This document shows positions 1 to 7,364 of a stretch of DNA of 64,000 bases, in pieces. Origin of the DNA: Brachybacterium sp. EE-P12 (GTDB taxonomy: Bacteria; Actinomycetota; Actinomycetes; Actinomycetales; Dermabacteraceae); NCBI RefSeq assembly GCF_003711805.1, contig NZ_QXCP01000008.1, forward strand, positions 1 through 64,000. The letters run 5' to 3'. The first letter of the stretch is position 1, and every line of letters begins with the position of its first letter. A program made the position numbers and the translations under genes. Below the pieces are notes generated by a model. It saw only the letters and a list, made by a program, of their open reading frames with translations. It made no database searches and was not told where the DNA came from.

Positions 1-68
1 CCGTTCGGTTAGGGCAGGCGGTGCATGTTGCCCCGCGCAGTGACTCCCGACCAGCTTGGCGACGAACG

Positions 69-120
69 TTCTGAGCCACTTTCCGCCCGGAAGTGGCTCA
101 GAACCTGACCCGACTCGACG
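69..120 (+). repeat. 52-bp palindromic repeat, copy 1
   Basis: This 52-bp unit recurs at 800-851 in the same orientation with a single T/C difference. Its first 35 bases form a stem-loop: 15-bp arms (TTCTGAGCC... pairing with ...GGCTCAGAA) with one G-U wobble and a 5-nt loop. The last 17 bases (CCTGACCCGACTCGACG) are not part of the hairpin but are conserved in both copies. This copy ends 10 bp before the -10 box of the methyltransferase gene, so it could also act as a promoter-proximal element. Confidence 0.9.
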
Positions 121-129
121 AGCAGTCGC

Positions 130-135
130 TACCCT
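130..135 (+). promoter_or_regulatory. Leaderless -10 box (TACCCT) of methyltransferase gene
   Basis: TACCCT lies 6 nt before the ATG at 142 and no Shine-Dalgarno sequence is present, so the mRNA probably begins at or next to the start codon. The same arrangement recurs at many other genes in this window. Confidence 0.55.
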
Positions 136-141
136 CGCAGG

Positions 142-744
142 ATGCAGCAGCGCAGCGCGGAACGGGACTTCTCCGCATACAACCAGGCCCAGCGCGGTCG
201 CCCCGTCCGGCCGGTGGCCCGCCGCGCCGTGGACATCGTCCTGGCGAGGGAGCACGCTGCACCTCCCGTCGCCGTCGAACTGGGCAGCGGCGCAGGGGTC
301 GAGGCGCGGTTCCTGGCCGAGAGTAGTTTCCACGTGCACGCGATCGACGGCGACCCGAGTGTCGAGCAGCTGCTGGAAGCGCTCGGCGAGTCCCATGGAA
401 TCTCCCCTGTCATCGCCGACCTCGGGACCCTCGAGGCACTCCCCGCCGCGGATCTGGTCCTCTCCTGCGCGACGCTGCCCTTCGTGCGCCAGGAGGCGTT
501 CACGCCGCTGTGGGAGACGATGCGCGAGGCGCTGCGCCCTGGCGGGGTGCTCGCCGTCGATCTGTTCGGCGAGCACGACGACTGGGCCGGGACCGAGGGC
601 ACGTACCTCGCCCGCGCCGAGGTCGACGCTCTGCTCGAAGGGCTCGAGGTGCTCGAGCTGACCGAGGAGGAGCGGGACGGCCGCTCCTTCGCCGGGCCCA
701 AGCACTGGCACACCTTCCAGGTCATCGCCCGCCGACCGGTCTGA
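142..744 (+). CDS. Class I SAM-dependent methyltransferase
   Basis: A 200-residue protein with the Rossmann fold of class I methyltransferases. Motif I is ELGSGAG at residues 46-52, followed by an acidic residue at the end of strand 2 (D69) and a later segment, LRPGGVLAVDLFGEHDDW, typical of TehB/UbiE-like small-molecule methyltransferases. The substrate cannot be told. The ATG at 142 was chosen because a TACCCT -10 box sits 6 nt upstream and motif I falls at the usual distance. It stands alone, bracketed by the two 52-bp repeats, and converges on spoIIM across a repeat-rich gap. It could be a mobile cassette or an ordinary gene flanked by dispersed repeats. Confidence 0.85.
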   Translation: MQQRSAERDFSAYNQAQRGRPVRPVARRAVDIVLAREHAAPPVAVELGSGAGVEARFLAESSFHVHAIDGDPSVEQLLEALGESHGISPVIADLGTLEALPAADLVLSCATLPFVRQEAFTPLWETMREALRPGGVLAVDLFGEHDDWAGTEGTYLARAEVDALLEGLEVLELTEEERDGRSFAGPKHWHTFQVIARRPV

Positions 745-799
745 GGGCAGCTGCCCGTCCGCGCTTCCGGCGCTCTCGCCGTGGCCAGGAAATGCGTGA

Positions 800-851
800 T
801 TCTGAGCCACTTCCCGCCCGGAAGTGGCTCAGAACCTGACCCGACTCGACG
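800..851 (+). repeat. 52-bp palindromic repeat, copy 2
   Basis: Second copy of the unit at 69-120, located 55 bp after the methyltransferase stop codon. The stem here is a perfect 15-bp pair around a 5-nt CGCCC loop, followed by the same 17-bp tail. As a hairpin beyond a stop codon it could also terminate transcription, although no T-run follows. Confidence 0.9.
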
Positions 852-860
852 GAGGGCCTG

Positions 861-955
861 AGGCAGGCAGGTGCCGGGCCGGTGTGGCAGGCAGGGGGAG
901 GCTGGTACCAGGCAGGGTCAGGCAGGTGCCTGTACCGGTCGCGGGTCAGGTGCTC
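861..955. repeat. Cluster of GGCAGG-type short repeats between convergent genes
   Basis: GGCAGGTGCC occurs at 866-875 and 921-930, a relative (GTCAGGTGCT) at 945-954, and further GGCAGG units lie between. GGTACCAGGCA at about 904-914 can pair with TGCCTGTACC at 927-936. The tract fills most of the 110 bp between the second 52-bp repeat and the spoIIM stop. It may end transcription from both sides. No coding potential was seen. Confidence 0.6.
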
Positions 956-961
956 GACCGC

Positions 962-1957
962 TCAGGCGGCGGTGGCGACGCGGGAGCCGATCAGCTCCTC
1001 GGAGAGGTCCCCGGTGATCCCGGCGCGGTGGACCTGTCGGCCCCGTCCGAGCATGTACACGAGGAAGGCCAGCCAGGCCGCGGCGCCGATCGCGATCCGC
1101 AGCGCGGGCGGCAGGGAGCTCGGGGTCACGAACGCCTCGAGGAATCCGGCGACCAGCAGCACGGGCACCAGCCCGATCGCGACCGTGACCAGGGCGCGAG
1201 CCGCCTGGGACAGCGCCCACAGGCGCGGCATCGGCCCGGGACGCACCCACGCCCAGAAGGTGCGCAGCCCCGCCCCGGCACCCACCACGATCGCGGTGAT
1301 CTCGAGCAGCCCGTGCGGGAGGATGAACACGAAGAAGGTGTCCAGCCCGCCGTAGGCGCCCATCACCCCGGCCGAGAGCCCGATGTTCAGCCCGTTCTGC
1401 AGCAGCATCACCACCGGCCAGAACCCGGTCACGCCGAGCACCACCGACTGCACCGCGATCCACGCGTTGTTCGTCCACACCCGCGCGGCGAAACCGGAGG
1501 CCTCGCCCTCGAAGTAGTAGCTGACGAAATCGCGCTGGGCGAGGGCGCGCTGCTGCGCCTCGGGGACCACGAGCTCGCGCGCAGTCGTATCGAGGCCGAA
1601 GTACAGCCCGGAGACGACGGAGGAGAGCAGGAAGATCCCCGCCGCGAGCGCCACCGCCCAGCGGGCCTGGAAGAGCGCCGCGGGCAGGTCCTCCCAGAAG
1701 AAGGTGCGCGCATGCTTCCACAGCGGGATCCGCGCCCCGGTGATCCGCAGCCGTGCGCGGTGCACCAGCAGCGACAGGCGCGAGATCAGCGCCGGATCGG
1801 GCACGGTCGAGCGCACGGTCGAGAGGTGGGTGGAGACCTCCTGGTAGAGCGCGAGCAGCTCGTCGATGCCGTCCGCGTCGAGGGTGCGAGCGCGCGTGAG
1901 CTCCCGGAGCCGCTCCCACTGCGGCCGGTGCACGGCGATGAAGGCGTCGGTGTCCAC
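962..1957 (-). CDS. Stage II sporulation protein M-like membrane protein (SpoIIM/DUF95)
   Basis: A 331-residue integral membrane protein. A soluble N-terminal stretch of about 95 residues, with the WERLRELTRAR segment typical of the family, is followed by several hydrophobic helices and the SpoIIM-type segment FVFILPHGLLEI around residue 200. In endospore formers SpoIIM aids engulfment. Actinobacteria carry a homologue of unknown role, commonly next to an RDD protein, as here. The GTG at 1957 was chosen because TACCCT lies 6 nt upstream and there is no Shine-Dalgarno sequence, while the reading frame upstream of it lacks family similarity. It is divergent from the RDD gene, with 117 bp between the starts. 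Confidence 0.85.
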   Translation of the reverse strand: MDTDAFIAVHRPQWERLRELTRARTLDADGIDELLALYQEVSTHLSTVRSTVPDPALISRLSLLVHRARLRITGARIPLWKHARTFFWEDLPAALFQARWAVALAAGIFLLSSVVSGLYFGLDTTARELVVPEAQQRALAQRDFVSYYFEGEASGFAARVWTNNAWIAVQSVVLGVTGFWPVVMLLQNGLNIGLSAGVMGAYGGLDTFFVFILPHGLLEITAIVVGAGAGLRTFWAWVRPGPMPRLWALSQAARALVTVAIGLVPVLLVAGFLEAFVTPSSLPPALRIAIGAAAWLAFLVYMLGRGRQVHRAGITGDLSEELIGSRVATAA

Positions 1958-1963
1958 GCAGCA

Positions 1964-1969
1964 AGGGTA
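1964..1969 (-). promoter_or_regulatory. Leaderless -10 box (TACCCT) of spoIIM-like gene
   Basis: TACCCT on the minus strand, 6 nt before the GTG at 1957. No Shine-Dalgarno sequence is visible. Confidence 0.5.
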
Positions 1970-2062
1970 GGCGGTGCCCCGCCGCGACCACGGCCGACGA
2001 AAGTCGGAGGCCCTCGGATCGGAAGCCGACGCTCGATGCTGACGGCTCGGCGCGGGCCCTGC

Positions 2063-2068
2063 GAGGAT
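2063..2068 (+). promoter_or_regulatory. Possible leaderless -10 box (GAGGAT) of RDD gene
   Basis: GAGGAT lies 6 nt before the ATG at 2075. It deviates at the first base from the TAnnnT pattern of other genes here, and it could instead be a weak ribosome-binding site. Confidence 0.25.
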
Positions 2069-2074
2069 GAGGGC

Positions 2075-2926
2075 ATGGCAACCACGGGCACCGCTGCGGC
2101 CGTCGCCTCCTCGAGCGACCGGGACGCGCTGATCACGGGCGATGCGGTCCTGCTGGACCTGCGCACCGCCTCCTTCGCGACCCGTCTGGTCTCCGCCGTG
2201 ATCGACGGGATCCTGCAGCTCGCCCTGCTGGTCGGCGGGATCGTGGCGATGGCCTGGCTCGCCGCCCGCGCCGACCTCGACGACGGCTATCTCGCCGCGG
2301 GGATCCTGCTCGCCTCGGTCGCCGCGTACGTCGGCTATCCGGTGCTGTGCGAGCTGCTGCTGCGGGGCCGCTCGGTGGGGCGCCTGGTGATGGGCACGCG
2401 CGTGGTGCGGGAGGACGGCGGCCCTGTGCACGTGCGCCAGAGCGTGCTGCGCGCCGTGATGGCGATGTTCGAGATCTGGTCGACCTCCGGCGCGGTGGCG
2501 CTGACCTGCGCGGTCATCGACCGCCGCTCGCGCCGGATCGGTGACCTGCTCGCCGGGACGATGGTGATCCAGGAGCGGATGCGCACCCTGCCGGCGCAGC
2601 GGATGGAGGTGCCGGTCTCGCTGCGCGAGTGGGCGCTCGCGGCCGACGTGGGCCGTCTGCCGCTGCCGCTCATGCAGGACATCCGCGCGTTCCTGCCGCG
2701 GGCGGGGGAGATCAACGCCGAGTCCCGTCATCAGCTCTCGCGGGACCTGCTGCATCGCACCCTGCCGCATGTCGCGCCGGCGCCGCCGCCGGGGACGCCG
2801 CCGGAGGAGTTCCTCGCCGCGGTGCTCGCCGAGCGCTCCCGACGGGACGAGATGCGGCTGCGCCGGGCGCAGGAGCGTCAGGAGGAACTCTCGGCCGAGG
2901 TGCGGGCGGTGCCCTTCTCGGTCTGA
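2075..2926 (+). CDS. RDD family membrane protein
   Basis: A 283-residue protein. Residues 30-165 hold the RDD domain: the first helix carries the signature R-x(n)-D (TRLVSAVIDG), and a later segment has GRSVGRLVMGTRVV and RRIGDLLAGT, as usual for this family. Three or four membrane segments are followed by a charged cytoplasmic tail of about 110 residues, rich in Arg/Glu near the end and probably helical. RDD proteins are poorly understood; some act as ion antiporters. Pairing with a divergent spoIIM-like gene is common in actinobacteria. The gene converges on the phosphomannomutase gene with an 11-bp gap. Confidence 0.85.
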   Translation: MATTGTAAAVASSSDRDALITGDAVLLDLRTASFATRLVSAVIDGILQLALLVGGIVAMAWLAARADLDDGYLAAGILLASVAAYVGYPVLCELLLRGRSVGRLVMGTRVVREDGGPVHVRQSVLRAVMAMFEIWSTSGAVALTCAVIDRRSRRIGDLLAGTMVIQERMRTLPAQRMEVPVSLREWALAADVGRLPLPLMQDIRAFLPRAGEINAESRHQLSRDLLHRTLPHVAPAPPPGTPPEEFLAAVLAERSRRDEMRLRRAQERQEELSAEVRAVPFSV

Positions 2927-2937
2927 GCCCGGACCGG

Positions 2938-4668
2938 TCAGTCGGCCGACGGCGCCTCGTGGCGGCCGGCGATGAGCACCGGGATCCCGCCCTGGACCTC
3001 GTGGACGCGCTCGCAGTCGGTGCATTGCAGCGCCTGGTCGACATCCCGCAGCTGCCCTCCGCAGTCCGGGCAGCGCAGCACCTCACGCACCCAGCCGGGC
3101 ACGTCCGCGCCGCTCGTCCCGGCCGGCAGCAGCACGGGGCCCTCCTGGGCCTGGGCCGTCGTCACGGCCGCTGGGGCAGGCTCGGGCGCGGACTCCGCCG
3201 CCGCAGCGGAGGGCGCGGCCTCGGGCGTCTCGGCTGCCTCGGCCTGCTCGGCCGTCTCCTCGCCGAGCACGAGCGCGCGGACCTGCTCACGCATGCGCTC
3301 CATCGTCGCGCTCTCCTGCGCCTCGACGTTCAGCCGCAGCAGGGACTCCGTCTGCGAGGGGCGCAGGGAGAGCCACCAGCGCTCCGCGGCGGGCAGCGAG
3401 TCCTCCCAGTGGTGCACGGACAGTCCGTCGAGCTCGTCCATCCGGGCCACCGGCAGGCTCTGCGCGTAGGCGCGCACCCGTGCGGCGGCCGCAGACGCGT
3501 CCTGGACGGCGAAGTTCAGCTCGCCGCTGCCGAAGTAGGGCGAGTGCTCGGCCACGAGCTCGGAGGCGGTGCCGGCGGTCTCCGCGAGCGCCGCGAGGAC
3601 GTGCAGGGCGGCGAGCATGCCGGAGTCGGCGAAGAAGAAGTCGCGGAAGTAGTAGTGGGCGGAGTGCTCGACCCCGGCGACGGCATCCCGCTCGGCCATG
3701 ATCCGCTTGATGCCGGCATGGCCCACGGGGGTCAGCAGCATCTCGCCGCCGGCCGCCTCGATCACCTCGTGCACATGCCGGGAGGCCACGGCGTTGACGG
3801 CGACGCGGGGACGCTCCTCCCCCGCAGCGCGGGCGCGGGCGATCTCGCGCGCGGCGATCAGCGCCCCGATCGCGGAGGGAGGCACGGGGGTGCCGGTCTC
3901 GTCCAGCACCACGCATCGGTCGGCGTCCCCGTCGAAGGCGAGGCCGAGGTCGGCGCCCTCGCGGCGCACGGCCTCCTGCAGGTCGCGGAGGTTCTCGGGA
4001 CGCAGCGGGTCCGCCGGGTGGTGGGGGAAGGCGCCGTCGAGCCCGAAATGGAGCTCGACCAGGTCGATCTGCTCGAGCGGGCCGAGGACGGCAGGGGCGG
4101 TCAGTCCCGCCATCGCATCGGCCGCGTCGACGACGACGCGCAGGCGCCTGCCGGCGGGCAGCGGGACGAGGTCGTGCAGGGTGCGGACGTAGTCCGCGAG
4201 GGTCTCGAGCTGCTCGGCGCGCCCCTCTCCGCGGGCGGGGATCTCCCCGGCGGCGAGATACTCCTCGGCGCGGCGGCGCACGTCCTCCAGGCCCGAGTCG
4301 CGGCCGACGGGGCGGGCGCCCGGCAGGCACAGCTTCATGCCGTTGTCGCGGGCGGGGTTGTGGGAGGCGGTGACCATGAGCCCGGCGGCCCGGTGCAGGC
4401 CCGAGGCGCAGTAGAGCTGATCGGTGGAGGACAGGCCGGCGTCGGCGACGACCGCGCCGCGGCGCACCGCCCCCTCGATCACGGCGCGGGAGAGCTCGGG
4501 CGAGCTCAGTCGCATGTCGTGGGCGACGATCAGCTCGGGCGCCTCGAGCTGGTCCGCGAAGGCTGCACCGAGGGCGCGAGCGATCTCGGCGGTGAGCTGC
4601 TCGCCGGCGACGCCGCGGATGTCGTTCGCCGTGACGATCGCGGAGAGGTCCGGCCGGGGCTCAGTCAT
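2938..4668 (-). CDS. manB: Phosphomannomutase/phosphoglucomutase fused to a Trm112-like zinc-ribbon tail
   Basis: A 576-residue alpha-D-phosphohexomutase that interconverts mannose-6-P and mannose-1-P (or the glucose equivalents), feeding GDP-mannose synthesis. Visible motifs are the phosphoserine loop TASHNP (S102), the Mg-binding DGDAD (246-250), the sugar-binding segment GVEHSAHYYF and the phosphate-binding RPSQTE. The core ends near residue 455. A low-complexity Ala/Glu/Pro linker of about 60 residues leads to a C-terminal zinc ribbon with CPDC and CTDC pairs and the ending GGIPVLIAGRHE, as in Trm112/YcaR-type proteins. In many actinobacteria that small protein is encoded separately beside manB, so this looks like a fusion. 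The stop-proximal end of the DUF3499 gene overlaps its start by 8 bp, indicating an operon. Confidence 0.93.
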   Translation of the reverse strand: MTEPRPDLSAIVTANDIRGVAGEQLTAEIARALGAAFADQLEAPELIVAHDMRLSSPELSRAVIEGAVRRGAVVADAGLSSTDQLYCASGLHRAAGLMVTASHNPARDNGMKLCLPGARPVGRDSGLEDVRRRAEEYLAAGEIPARGEGRAEQLETLADYVRTLHDLVPLPAGRRLRVVVDAADAMAGLTAPAVLGPLEQIDLVELHFGLDGAFPHHPADPLRPENLRDLQEAVRREGADLGLAFDGDADRCVVLDETGTPVPPSAIGALIAAREIARARAAGEERPRVAVNAVASRHVHEVIEAAGGEMLLTPVGHAGIKRIMAERDAVAGVEHSAHYYFRDFFFADSGMLAALHVLAALAETAGTASELVAEHSPYFGSGELNFAVQDASAAAARVRAYAQSLPVARMDELDGLSVHHWEDSLPAAERWWLSLRPSQTESLLRLNVEAQESATMERMREQVRALVLGEETAEQAEAAETPEAAPSAAAAESAPEPAPAAVTTAQAQEGPVLLPAGTSGADVPGWVREVLRCPDCGGQLRDVDQALQCTDCERVHEVQGGIPVLIAGRHEAPSAD

Positions 4669-5086
4669 CGCTGCTCCTGACCACGTGGAGATGCCGGGCG
4701 GAGGGACTGTCCGCGGTGCGCCCTCCCGGGCGGGCGGAGGCGCCGCGCGCCCGGTCGCTGCGGCCGTCACGGGCCGACGGGCCTCCGGGGCGTCCCGCCG
4801 CGGTCGCAGCGCCCTCGGCGCCGGGGACGGGCGCGGCGGGACGGCGCACGGCATCGGCCAGGGCGACGAGGTCGTCGCTGACCTCCTCCCCGCCGGGGAT
4901 GCGCAGCAGCTCCCAGCCGCGCGGCGGGGTCATGCGGGCGGCGTGCTCGCGGCAGAGGTCGTAGGCGTGGGGCTCGCTGAGGCGCGAGAGCGGGCCGAGC
5001 ACGGCGGTGGAGTCCTGGTACACGAAGGTCAGGGAGCTGACCGCAGGCTCTGAGCAGGCGGTCCGGGAGCATTCACGGGCTGGCAC
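4661..5086 (-). CDS. DUF3499 family protein
   Basis: A 141-residue protein of the actinobacterial DUF3499 family (relative of Rv3258c). The conserved N-terminal part has two cysteines in ECSRTACSEP, then TLTFVY-like SLTFVYQDSTAVLGPL, SEPHAYDLC and HAARMTPPRGWELL. The paired Cys plus later Cys/His suggest a small metal-binding domain. The last 60 residues are low-complexity Arg/Gly/Pro. Function is unknown, and its constant position upstream of manB is the main clue. The GTG at 5086 is supported by a TACACT box 7 nt upstream and the lack of a Shine-Dalgarno sequence. It is divergent from the metallopeptidase gene. Confidence 0.88.
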   Translation of the reverse strand: MPARECSRTACSEPAVSSLTFVYQDSTAVLGPLSRLSEPHAYDLCREHAARMTPPRGWELLRIPGGEEVSDDLVALADAVRRPAAPVPGAEGAATAAGRPGGPSARDGRSDRARGASARPGGRTADSPSARHLHVVRSSDD

Positions 5087-5093
5087 GTCCAGC

Positions 5094-5099
5094 AGTGTA
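5094..5099 (-). promoter_or_regulatory. Leaderless -10 box (TACACT) for DUF3499-manB
   Basis: TACACT on the minus strand, 7 nt before the GTG at 5086, with no Shine-Dalgarno sequence. It would drive DUF3499 and the overlapping manB. Confidence 0.55.
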
Positions 5100-5197
5100 C
5101 GCAGGTGACGAGCCTGCCCGGGGGCGGCGCGCCCGACGGCGGGCGGGCGGCGAGCAGGGTCACGGGACGGGGGACGACGCAGCCCGGGAGGCGGCGC

Positions 5198-5203
5198 TAG
5201 AGT
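5198..5203 (+). promoter_or_regulatory. Leaderless -10 box (TAGAGT) of metallopeptidase gene
   Basis: TAGAGT ends 7 nt before the ATG at 5211. This favours the ATG over the in-frame GTG at 5202, which overlaps the box. Confidence 0.55.
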
Positions 5204-5210
5204 GCACGTC

Positions 5211-5666
5211 ATGGACCTCGAACCCGGCCGTCCCCCTGCCCCGCGCGGGCCGTACGGGCCCCGCCGCCGGGACCGTCGCGGCCGCGGCAGGCGCTGGGAC
5301 CTGATCCCTCCGCACCTGCCCGGCCATCGCACCCGCCGCGAGCGCTTCGACGACCTCGTCGCCGACGCGGGGGGCGCGCTGACCGAGCGCTTCCCGCGCC
5401 GGCTCGCGCACCTGCAGGTGCTCGTCGAGGAGGTCCCGCCCGCGGACCCCGCCCCGTGGGAGGACGCCTCGGTGGTGCTGGGCCGGGCGCTGCCGGGCAC
5501 GCGGGAGCACCCGCCGCGGGTGATCGTCTACCGCCTTCCCGTGCAGACGCGCTGCGTGGGCGGGTCCGAGCTCGAGGTGCTCGTGCGCCAGGTGCTCTCC
5601 GAGCAGATCGGCTCGCTGCTGTCGATCGCCCCGGAGGACGTGGACCCGGAGGCCTGGGACCTCTGA
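5211..5666 (+). CDS. Small metallopeptidase family protein (Rv3259-like, zincin-like)
   Basis: A protein of about 151 residues. A basic, Arg-rich N-terminus (about 35 residues) precedes a conserved domain beginning FDDLVADAG and containing RFPRRLAHLQVLVEEVPP, PRVIVYRLPVQTRC and ELEVLVRQVLSEQIGSLLSI. It resembles the actinobacterial zincin-like family next to DUF3499. The usual HExGH zinc motif is not obvious here: the expected position reads VLSEQIGSLL, so catalytic activity is doubtful. The start was set at the ATG, given the leaderless -10 box. It is divergent from DUF3499 and convergent with the DUF5719 gene. Confidence 0.75.
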   Translation: MDLEPGRPPAPRGPYGPRRRDRRGRGRRWDLIPPHLPGHRTRRERFDDLVADAGGALTERFPRRLAHLQVLVEEVPPADPAPWEDASVVLGRALPGTREHPPRVIVYRLPVQTRCVGGSELEVLVRQVLSEQIGSLLSIAPEDVDPEAWDL

Positions 5667-5702
5667 GCTCCCGCCGCTCGGCTCAGACCCTGATCGCTCG
5701 GC

Positions 5703-7364
5703 TCAGGCGCCGTCCTCGAGGGTGACGGTCACGGTCTCGCCGCCGCCCGCATCCGGCAGGACGGGCAGCGAGGTGAGCAGCACGCCGCCGTCCCCGTCGC
5801 TCTGGCGCTGCGTCCAGCTCGCGTGCACGCTGCCGGGCTGCGCGGGGACGATCGACAGCGCCGCGGCGCCCTCGTCCCCGATCTGCAGGTCCGTGTGGTC
5901 GAGGGACCGGGTGGTCCCTGCGGCGAGGTCGACCGCGATCGGCTCGCCGGCCGAGCCGTCGGCCGCGAGCGGGACGACCGTGGCGCGGGTGTCCTGGGCC
6001 GAGGTGAGGGCGAGGGTGCCGTTGGCGCCCTGGGCCGGCAGGGCCGTGACGGCGTGGGTGCCGAGGGCGGGCGCCGGGGCGACGAGGGTGAAGTCCACCG
6101 GCGCGCCGACGGTGTCGCCGGGCAGGTCCTCGCCCGTGCGGACGCTGCGGGTGACCGCGCTGAGCTCCGTCTCGGAGGTGACCTGCACCGAGTAGCTGCC
6201 GTCGGGGAGATCGTCGAGCGCGGTGGGGACCACGGCGCCGGCCGGGATCTCGAGCCCTTCGAGCGCGGCCGCGTCGACCGGCCCGTCGGGGCCGAGCACC
6301 TGGACGTCCGCGGTGGTGTCCGTGCTGGTGGGGTTCGCGAGGACGAGGGTGGGAGCGGTGCCCGCGACGTCGACGCCGGGCATCACCTGCTCGGTCGCCG
6401 CGGCGGGCAGCGGGTCGAGGATCTCGGCGCCGCCGGGGGTGAGCCCGTCCCGCTCGGTGGTCTGGACGTGCATCGCCAGCGGCGCGCCGAGCACGGCGAC
6501 CTGCACGCCGACCGCGTCCTCGCCCTGTACCACGGACTCCAGCAGCACCCGCTCCTCGGCGCCGGGGGCGACGACCACCTGGCTGCGGCCCGCCATCGCG
6601 GCGGGGCCGTCGGCGGTCGAGACCTGCACCGACGCGGTCGCGGGGCGGTCGGAGGGGTTGGACAGGACGAGCACCGAGCTGTCCCCCGAGCCGGTGGAGA
6701 CGCCGAGGAAGGAGGCCTCCGTGGTCGGCTCGGCGCAGCGGGTCGAGGCCAGGGAGCGGAAGTCGCCGCTGCGCGTGATGGTGGACTGGACGACGTCGGC
6801 GACGGGGCGGCCGCCCTCGGAGGTCTCGGCGGTCACCGTCGGGGCGGTCCGCACGTCCCGGAGGCTCTGCACGCTCACTCCGAGGTCCTGCGCGGCGGGG
6901 TCGCCCTCGAGCGTCTCGCCCTCGGCGTCCTCGGCGGTGATCGAGGGGGCGCGCACCGCGCCCTGATCGTCCTGCCGGGTGCTCGAGCCGCTGACGGTGC
7001 CGAAGAGCACAGAGGAGGAGGGCTCGACCGCGACCGTGCTCAGCGAGACCGCGGGGGTGGGCGGGGTGACGGACAGCTCGGCGTCGCCCCCGGCGTCGAG
7101 CGCGGCCTCGGGCAGCTGCAGCGGACCGTGGCAGGAACGGATGCTCGCCCCTGGGCTCGCGCTCGCCTCCGCGGGCGGGGCGGGGACCGGCTCGGGCGCG
7201 GTGCGGGTCGCGAGGGCGCCGCCGACCAGGAGCAGCGGCAGCAGCGAGGCCGCGGCGAGCAGCGGACGGGAACGTCGACGCCGGGACCCGGGGCCGACGG
7301 CGCCGGGTGTCGAACCTGCGGTGCCCGCGGAGCCGGGGGCGGGGTCGGGGGCCTGCTCAGCCAT
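5703..7364 (-). CDS. DUF5719 family secreted/membrane-anchored protein
   Basis: A 553-residue protein. A cytoplasmic N-terminus of about 33 residues ends in an Arg cluster (SRRRRSRP), then a single membrane helix (LLAAASLLPLLLVGGALA, about 34-52), then a long Ala/Gly/Thr/Val-rich extracellular part predicted to be mostly beta-strand with repeated sandwich-like segments (for example VLVLSNPSDRPATASVQV and TLVLANPTSTDTTADVQV). No catalytic motif was recognised. It overlaps the end of the giant glycosyltransferase gene by 8 bp, so the two are translated together. The constant pairing suggests an outward-facing partner of that transferase, but this is inference. Confidence 0.8.
   Translation of the reverse strand: MAEQAPDPAPGSAGTAGSTPGAVGPGSRRRRSRPLLAAASLLPLLLVGGALATRTAPEPVPAPPAEASASPGASIRSCHGPLQLPEAALDAGGDAELSVTPPTPAVSLSTVAVEPSSSVLFGTVSGSSTRQDDQGAVRAPSITAEDAEGETLEGDPAAQDLGVSVQSLRDVRTAPTVTAETSEGGRPVADVVQSTITRSGDFRSLASTRCAEPTTEASFLGVSTGSGDSSVLVLSNPSDRPATASVQVSTADGPAAMAGRSQVVVAPGAEERVLLESVVQGEDAVGVQVAVLGAPLAMHVQTTERDGLTPGGAEILDPLPAAATEQVMPGVDVAGTAPTLVLANPTSTDTTADVQVLGPDGPVDAAALEGLEIPAGAVVPTALDDLPDGSYSVQVTSETELSAVTRSVRTGEDLPGDTVGAPVDFTLVAPAPALGTHAVTALPAQGANGTLALTSAQDTRATVVPLAADGSAGEPIAVDLAAGTTRSLDHTDLQIGDEGAAALSIVPAQPGSVHASWTQRQSDGDGGVLLTSLPVLPDAGGGETVTVTLEDGA

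Noticed and set aside
1..55. Possible 3' end of an upstream gene (stop TAG near position 10)
   Set aside because: Too little sequence to support any frame; nothing else was recognised in 1-68.
69..120. The hairpin before the methyltransferase gene as a SAM riboswitch
   Set aside because: It lies upstream of the predicted -10 box and would not be transcribed into the mRNA. A second copy lies after the gene. It matches no riboswitch layout known to me.
56..661. A 201-codon plus-strand frame overlapping the methyltransferase
   Set aside because: It is Ser/Arg/Pro-rich with no motif, whereas the 142-744 frame has methyltransferase motif I and a promoter box.
69..851. A CRISPR array built from the 52-bp repeats
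   Set aside because: There are only two copies, 679 bp apart, with a gene between them and no spacers or cas genes.
824..2074. Upstream extension of the RDD frame to 824
   Set aside because: This part is antisense to spoIIM and has no similarity. The RDD protein starts at 2075.
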